DNA from: Arbacia lixula
Taxonomy: Eukaryota > Echinodermata > Echinoidea > Arbacioida > Arbaciidae
DNA length: 64,000 nt
Direction: 5' to 3'
Assembly: GCA_963669155.1 (NCBI GenBank)
Contig: OZ022595.1
Coordinates: forward strand, 2,164,205-2,228,204
A program made the position numbers and the translations under genes. The notes beneath the pieces were generated by a model. That model did no database searches. It worked only from the letters and a program-made list of their open reading frames with translations, and had not been told where the DNA came from. Below, one piece after another: positions 12,109 through 21,100 of the stretch (the stretch's first letter is position 1; each line of letters starts with the position of its first letter).

Positions 12109-15100
12109 CATGTAGTAGTAGTATAGTTTTGAAGTAGTAGTAACAGTCGCCAAAGTAGTGGATATGGCATAAATGTTAGTGTTATTACAGCAATTACTAA
12201 GTGCTGTCCGTTCAATGTGAATGATCTATTCGTAGGTGTTTACTGGAAATACTGATCGGAATAGCAAAGTGACTACGAGCTTTGACGGAGCAATCCTGGC
12301 GAGATTTGTGCGGATCCATCCCGCTACCTGGAACGGCCACATCAGTATGCGGTTTGAGGTCCTTGGCAGGGGACCAGTAGCAGGTATACAAGCACAATCA
12401 CTTGATCTCTTTATCTTGTTGGTGTATGATCTCGATGTTCTTAATTCATTCATCTTGAAAAAACGCGATATGGAGCAATAAACAATTAAAATATGGGCAG
12501 GTATGGAGATTCGCTCATCAGTTCTTGTGATCGTGGGGGTGAATTTTCTCAATGAATAAGTTTAAAACGACTTATTAAATAACTACTCAAAATTTGTTTA
12601 TAAACAAAATTCCGCTCAAAATCAGTTCCCAATATTAATATTGTGAGGGAAATTCTTTCACATTACGTAGAATTTAATCAACTTTGAATTTGGACTGCAA
12701 AAAGGCTGTCGTACCAGACTAAGTTGTGATTGCATCTGTGCTTCACAAAAAGACCTCCCGTCCACATCCTCAGGCCGGACATAAACTTCGAATAAGTGTC
12801 CAAATTTAGTTGTGGTTGCATCAATGCACCACAGCGAAGCATACTACACAGACTAGAACATGACAAGGCTATGACAGCAACCTCCTCCTATCAACCCTAT
12901 GTTCCTCCCTTCTTGACCCTGTAGGTGACAGGTTCGAGCCCCTAGCGCTGGGCATGGAGGATGGCCGCATAGCCGATGGCCAGCTGGCCGCAAGTACGTG
13001 CTACGACAGCAACCACTGTACCAACCGGGCCAGACTCAACCAGCCCGCAGGTAACACTATCAAACTGTCCATACAAATTCACATTCTAGGTCAACACTTA
13101 TGAAAAATGATTGAAAATAAGTTACAGCTCGAATCAAGCTGAAAGTTACACATCACAATGTCAAATGATATCAGATGTTTTAGAAGGTTTCATGCCATTT
13201 CATTAATTATCATTCTTGTGATAAACTAGATTTTAACTTTTGCACAAATTTGGACATAGAAGGTTTTGTGTGTCAGATAATTAATCCAGAATACGACAAA
13301 GCCGATTGTGCTTCACGCCAGAAAAAACACAAACAATATGCATCACATTCCTTTAATAATGCATGATGCCTCTGGCAGAAAGGATCTTGTAATTTGACAC
13401 GTGTAAGGCACATTGGCAATTGTTGTATTCTGGATCAATTATCTGATACACACAAATGTTTAGCTTCAAATTTGTCCAAAAGGAAAAAATCGCATTGAAT
13501 ATTCCAATACAGGAATGATAATTTAAAATATGGCATCCTTTGTCTTTGCGACGTGAAAGTTTCAGCTTGATTCAAGGTATAACTTCGTAAAAGTCATTTT
13601 CAGAAAGTGTCATAAGTTTTGTTAAATACCTAGTAAATACGTCGTTGTTAAAGAAGTATCATCTTTATCATATCTATGGCGTTCTTTATACATGATATAA
13701 GTGTTATAACAGTGATGTTAGCTAATGCATACAACACGCCTTCCCTTTGCCTCAGGGAATGGTCAAACCGGTGCGTGGTCGGCTCTGATCAATGACCACT
13801 TCCAGTGGTTTGAGGTCGATTTCGGCGTCGACTATGATCTCAAGGGCGTGATCCTGCAGGGGAGATCTGACACTGACCAGTGGGTGACACGCTACACCGT
13901 CCAGTATAGGCCCGATGGTCAAGCCACATTCACTGACGTCATGAGTGACAGCGGAGCGGTCAAGGTAAAACAAATCCCTGTAAACTACGTTTGTTACGAA
14001 TTACGGTCACAAGAATACACTTGGTTCATTCGAATAGAATTTAAACTACATTTTTGTAACAATTTGAGGATTTAAACTTTTGATCCAAATACATGATTTA
14101 TGTAAAAATAATTACCTCCAAATTTTCAGCTGAATCATCCAGACTTCTTCATGTATATGACCCGTATGACCTCTACCGGAAGTGAAGTCACAACGCTGGA
14201 TCGGGTGATAAATTCTTGGAAAATTGTATATATTTCAATTAACATTTTTTTCGTGACGGAAGCCGCTACAAACGTCCAAGAGTCAATGACCCATTCCTGC
14301 ACCGTAGCTTCACTTCCGGTAGAGGTCAGAAGGGATCATATTTAATAACATTTTGCATAAATCATGCATTTGGATCAAACATTGAAATCTTGAGACACTT
14401 GGGTCTTGAGTTATTAGAATAAACCGCTACCGAGCTCTAAATATAGCATTTTCATTCCGTTTTTATTTTATTTATTTTCCAAACTACGCTTAGGTATTTC
14501 CGGGAAATACGGACAGGGACAGCCTCGTCATCAGCATGTTTCCCTCTCCTGTGGTTGCTCGGTTCGTCCGTATTCTGCCCACCCAATGGCACAACCATAT
14601 CAGCATGAGGTTTGAGCTTCTTGGAGACGGACCAATCCACAGTGAGCGATTTAACTCATTAACGTACAACACTCTCTTAGACCCAAACTGGTCGTTGCCA
14701 TCAGATTGGCAAAACAAACCTTTTGAGCAGATTATCATCGAAAACAGAATGTACCACCCATTGACAATTAAAATGACGTCAAAATAATTCAAAAAATTGC
14801 TCTTGTTCTGTTTTCGACAACGAAAACATTTTTTTTCGTATAGGTATGTATGTAAAACGTTTTTCTAATGATGTATCAAATGAACAAGTAAAAGGATGCA
14901 TAAATTTTTGAAAAAAAAAGTTGTACACAACATATGGGAGAGCCCCTCGCACGTGACGTCACAATATCAAAACTTCAAAATGAAAATAACTTTCTTTTCT
15001 TTCGACCAATTTTCGTCAAACCTTCAGTTATATGATTCTTTCATGTTTCTGTTTTTTATCAAAACCAAAACTATCCCTATAATTCCCACTTGTCTCCCCA

Positions 15101-18100
15101 GTGTTGCCCATCGCCGCCAAGCTCGGCATCGAGAACGGCCGTGTACCGACGTCGAGCCTGTCCGCATCATCGTGCTGGGATGACGAGCACTGCGTGTTCC
15201 GCTCCCGTCTCAACCAGCCCCAAGTTATCGGGGTGGGCCGGGGGGCGTGGTCGGCCAGGGTAAATCTCCTCGGTCTCATTTAACTTTTTTGCGTGAACAC
15301 TGATCCTTAGTTTAAACGTAGGTATGTTTTGGTATGTTCGCCAGGCATCAAATAAAATTACTGATCTTTGTTTAAACACTGATCCTATAGATTAACAGTT
15401 TGTTTGGCACACGATAGAAAAAAACAGAGCATATTCATCAGTGTTCATGATATTGGTAAACCATTCAACACACGTTGTTGTCATGGTTGTGTTCATGTTC
15501 TGCATGCAATACACGATGCCAAAATATTCTACGTGATTGTGACGCTGTGATAAGCTGCCATAATTAATTCATTGAAACACTTTAAATGGATTGAACATAA
15601 TTAGATTGCATAACAGTTCAAGAAGAACAACGATTATGACGTTACATTTATAACATGTATGATCAAGAATATGACTTTATCCTTGAAACATGGTCCTAGG
15701 TGTCCTACGGATCAACTTACTTTTGTCTTCTGCTCAGTAATATCTTCAAAATGTAGGTATGTTCGCAAGGCATCAAATACAATTATTGTACGTTATGTCT
15801 ATGTTCAAAATTGACGTACAATTATATTATGTAAGACGCGCCATTAGAGTTTTGTTTCCGCCTAATAGTCATTCGTTTAATGGCTCTAACGTGATACGCA
15901 TTATGATAAACAATTGTCTGCTAGTTCTTTGCACTTCGAATTCATTTAATGAAATATGATTATAAGTACAATTCGTTCTGTTGCATTCTGATTACAGGTT
16001 AATGACGTCAATCAGTGGATTCAGGTTGACCTTCTCACTCCATTTGAGGTCACGGGCGTGCTCACACAGGGGCGGAATGAGGTATCGTCCAATCACCAAC
16101 AGTGGGTGACGTCATATACCATCGCATACAGCATCGATGGCAATGATTGGATAACGGTCGAAGAATGTGAATCAGCTGAGCCGTTGGTAAGCCACGCCCT
16201 CTGAATCTGATCTGTTCTTATAATGTATGAAGCCGGAAACTATGGCTCAAAATGCCAATTCATCTAGTACAGATATAAACACGCGGATTACAATATTACC
16301 CTACTTTCCTATTTTATTATATTTTATTATCTTAACACATACGCTATATTCATTGGTTAGGAGGAAAGATTTTAGCAATAGTGGTCAGAAAGAGAATGAT
16401 AAGGAGGGGGAGGAAGAAGAAAAAAATCAAAGATAAATTTAAAGAGATGGACGATGACGTTTAGATAACAAAGTCGTGCACTAAATTTAAATTTAATTTA
16501 ATTTTTTTATATAAAGAGACGGAGATGGAGAATAAGCTAGGTGAAAGCGAGGAGGAGATTAAAAACGATGAAGCAAAGGACAAAAGCTACTACTAAGTTT
16601 GGTTTACACTTCGCCACGTTCATTGTTTATATATATTGATGGTTATAGTTATAAATATTAAGTATACATCACCTGTACATGCTCAACTTTGTTAGAGACT
16701 GCAATGTTATAGCTTGAACCAGGAAGGTGTTAGAACTGGAGTCGGAACGAAGAGTAATTTATTCATACACCAGTCGCGATCATTGATACCACAATAGAAT
16801 ATTTTACGCGTTTGGTTCTTTGATCCAGTGATGACCGCCGCCAAATATGCAAGACAAATTTTGGATGCATTTAGAGGAATATACAATCTGCATGCGCAGA
16901 AGATTTCAGAACCACTTCATGTACTGAAGTACATGTGCAGTAGTAGTACATCTTATAATGATACGAATCTGTGAATTTCAGATTATATTGTTGCGTCGTT
17001 TTTGTGATAAATCAAGAATACGGTAGAAAACATGTCAGAAAAATGCCTCAATATCGCACATTGGGCAATCATATTTTCTTACAAATATCTTGTAAATCGT
17101 TTATTGAGTGTTTCACCTTCCATGGAAACAACGTCGATTTCGTGTCCGGAGATGTCCGAAAACGTTACGGACCAAATTCTTTCTACAATTTTATCAAAAT
17201 TTCCCTTCGCTCACCTCCAAACTAATTCCCAGTGTGTGTAATAAGATCAGCTATGAACTCCCAGCGAAGGCTGAACGGTTGACATATTTCTCAAAACAGA
17301 TTTTCTTTTGTTATTCAGAGGAAGGCACTGCCTCATTAGAAATACAGCGTATTGTTTAAAACACCTGAATGTCTTGAATTTTTATGAGGCGGTGGTCATC
17401 ATAGATCAAAGGAAGTCTATCCGAGCGCAGTCCATCCATGATAGGTCCATGCTTGAACGAACTAGCCCTACCCTGAATTGAAAATATATATTCATATATA
17501 GTTATACAAAATAGTAAAAGCAAAGACAAAATGATGATATTCTAAATGTTTGATAATAAAACTTATTTGTTATAAATGGATACGATTAATATATAACTAG
17601 TTAAATGGCAATAAGGGCTTGAGACACTGATATATACGGTATGATTAAACGATAGCTAAATTTAATGTTCACCATATTAAATGATATGGATGTAAAGTGA
17701 TATATTTTTAGCGTGATTTCATCTTATTTAATTGTATGATGATATGTCAACTTATTGTCAAAATATGTAACCAGTGGAAAACTAATGTAATGTTCATGGA
17801 CGCAATAAATTTCAATTCAATTCAATTGTTACCATCGGATTCACCGTGGCTGAATATTTGTTCTTCTCCAGATCTTCTCCGGCAACACCGACAGGGACGG
17901 AATTGTCGAGAACCCGATCAGTCCACCGGTTACAGCCAGATTTTTCCGGCTCCAGCCGGTCACGTGGCATAACCACATCAGTCTAAGATGGGAGCTGTTC
18001 GGAGAGGGTCCATTGTCGTGTAAGACTGTTGCACAGTTGCATGATCTATATATATTACCGATTGCCTAAAGCCCACCGCGCACCACACGACCCAACTCTG

Positions 18101-21100
18101 CGACTGACTGGAACGCAGAAACCCGGTTCGAGAGGGTGACGTCACATTTCCAATCGTACGACTACAGAATCGTAGTTAAATCACGTCGTCTGCTGTGGCC
18201 TTAAGAATATGCAATATGAAACATAGCGTATAGTCGAAAAGACAAGTTAACCACAGAAGGGCGAGAAGGCGGGATGATAGTTGCACTGGAGGTGCACATC
18301 AACGTTGATTTTTTTATTTAATCATTTATATATTTATCTTTTTGAATTACTTAAAGTTTCTACTTAGAAGCGCCCGTATTAAGCGCCAAATGAATGTTTT
18401 ATTATTAGTATTATAGATCTTGTCAAGTCGATTTAATTTGGACAAGAAAACGAGAGTGGCCTACTCGACTTGGCGAGATTTATTTTCTTCAACTCACCAC
18501 TCACTTCTTTCACACTCTTACCGCAGTGGCAGGAGCCTCCTCGAAACTCGGACTAGAAGACTACCGAATTCCGGACACATCCTTGACCGCTTCTTCCGAG
18601 CACAACAGTGCCCATGGTCCCCGTCTGGCCCGCCTCAACCTCGCGGCCGGCGGCGGCAACGTCGGCGGGTGGTCAGCGCTCGTTCTTGACCACTCACAGT
18701 GGCTGCAGATCGACCTGAAAGGCACATACCGAGTGACCGGTATCATGACACAGGGGCGACAGGATACTGACCAGTGGGTGACCGAGTACAAGGTGGCCCA
18801 CAGCAGGGACGGCATAGATTTCACCACCGTGGTGTCTGATGTGGGCGCAGAAGTGGTAAGAAGTGCATGCCCTGTCCGCAATCCATCGCGAGAGGGCGTG
18901 TCGTCCCAGCCTTGACTAGAATCCCTTTATCTTAGTATGTGTGATTTTAACTTTTGTCGGCAATAGCATACATATACGAAACTCTGTCAATGTCTCAAAG
19001 CAGCACGCATGTGCGGCATTCATTGATTGATAGTTTGTATTTTATTTCCATCATGTATTCTAATTTAACATGAAGCCTGTATGATTTGTATTTGGAATTG
19101 ATTGAATATAATAAAGAATATTAACACTAAAAGTAATTAGCGTGTTTTGCAGCCGGTCATATCATATGTTCACTTCTCTATAGACCTGTTACTCTAATTC
19201 ACTGTGTGACTGTCCTCTAGGAATTCACCGGAAACACTGATCGCTCCACTGTGGTGACCAATAACTTCTCCCCGACACTGACCACCCGCTTCATCCGCAT
19301 TCTGCCCAAAATGTGGCATGGACACATCAGCATGCGCGTGGAGCTCCTCGGGGCCGGACCCGTGGCAGGTATGACGAGGGTTAACCCCTCAGTATGCACT
19401 CTAATATGCTACCACCCTGTCTCACTTCCCTTAACCCATTCGGGATTAAGTACCACAAACTTGTAGTTTGGGGCTGTACTGCTGATATCAACTGTTAAAA
19501 ATAATCTTTAAAAATCCATCACGTGAAAGAGCATAAATTCCTGCACAAGATTAATCCATTTTGGGCATTTAGTGATATTTGTTATGATTTTAAAACCAAA
19601 ATAAGGGGCATATGAACACTTAATCTTCAAATTGGCAACTCGCTGAAAAGGTTGTAATCCTTCTTTTGCTCTTCAAATTGACATAATTTTTGCTCTTTCT
19701 TAAATGATGTTAACGAGTTATTATTTATAATGGATTTTAAAATATGTTTCTTCATGAAAAATGCATTTGAAAAAAAAATAGTGCTGCCAATTTAAAAGCC
19801 AAAAAGTGATAAGTTTTGCTCTAAAAAGGCCTTCGTCCTGTATGAGTTAGTGAGAAACCCTCACCCTCACTCTAACCCAGCTGGCAAATCGCTGAATATT
19901 CATGTTTTTCATTACGTCACAAATGCAGGATGGGAGTAGGGCTTACCTCAAACCTTTGCGTGCCAGGCATAATGATGCATTATGGGATGTATGCGTATTA
20001 CGTGTGCAAACGTGTATCATCAAGTCCTGGTAATGTAAAGTTTAACTCTCTCATTACCATTGGCACGCAGATGTGTAGAAAGCCAATGGGGTTTTCAAAT
20101 CCTGGTAATGTAAGGGTTAACTCTCTCATTACCATTGGCACGTTACGCCATTGTGGTTTTCAAGTCAAGAGTATGAAATAGTTATTAGAGGGAAGCGATA
20201 GTAAAGCTTATATAGACACACATTCTCGTTTTTCTTTTGATTCTAACAGCCATCTTGGATGACTCCGTTCCGCTGGGCATTGAGAGCTACGTAGTGCCTG
20301 ACGCAAGCATGACGGCCTCCACGGAATGGCGAGCCGACCACGGCGCCCTCAGGGGACGTCTCAACTTAGCTCGTGTCGGGGAGCTCCGTGGGGCGTGGTC
20401 TGCCCGTACCAATGACGTCAACCAATGGATCCAGGTGAGTGCAACTGTGCTCATAGCTCATTGAGTTGTTTTAAACCACGGCCCTATACCACAAAGAGTG
20501 TGATGCTGTAATGTCTTGGCCACGATCGACCGATCGTGTCCCTAACTCTCTGCGTGTGATCTGATGCAGGTTTCGCAGAGAATCCGGAAGCACTACTTGT
20601 AGTATACTAGCGCGCAGGAGGACGCGCGGAAGCGATCGCACATATTGGCATGCAAGCTGCGGACACTCACCTACAACAACACGCACGGTTGGTTGTGACC
20701 AAGGCATGAAGCAACTTTGAGATCGATTGTCAGTCTCATTTACCCTGTTATTGATTTGTCATTGTAATTGACATTAATTAACTTATTCATTGTTCTTGTC
20801 ATTGACATAAACATTTGATCATTGATCTTGTTATTTTCATTGTCATTTTCAGTGTTCTTGTCTTTGTTTTTGTAATTATCAGTTGTCCTTGTTATTGATT
20901 TTGACATTATCTTTGACATTGCCACTGTCCTTCATTGTCATTGACATTGACCTTGTGTCTGCTCGATATAGGTTGATCTGTCCGCTCCGTTCCGCATCCG
21001 CGCTGTGATCACGCAGGGCCGTCAGGACGTCGACCAATGGGTGACGGCCTACAAGGTGGGATGCAGCCTGGATGGGACCACATTCACCACCGTCCACGGC

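Noticed and set aside
11557..12215. Long open frames giving poly-Val (+) or poly-Thr (-) proteins
   Set aside because: They are translations of the AGT trinucleotide repeat inside a nectin intron; no coding signal outside the repeat.
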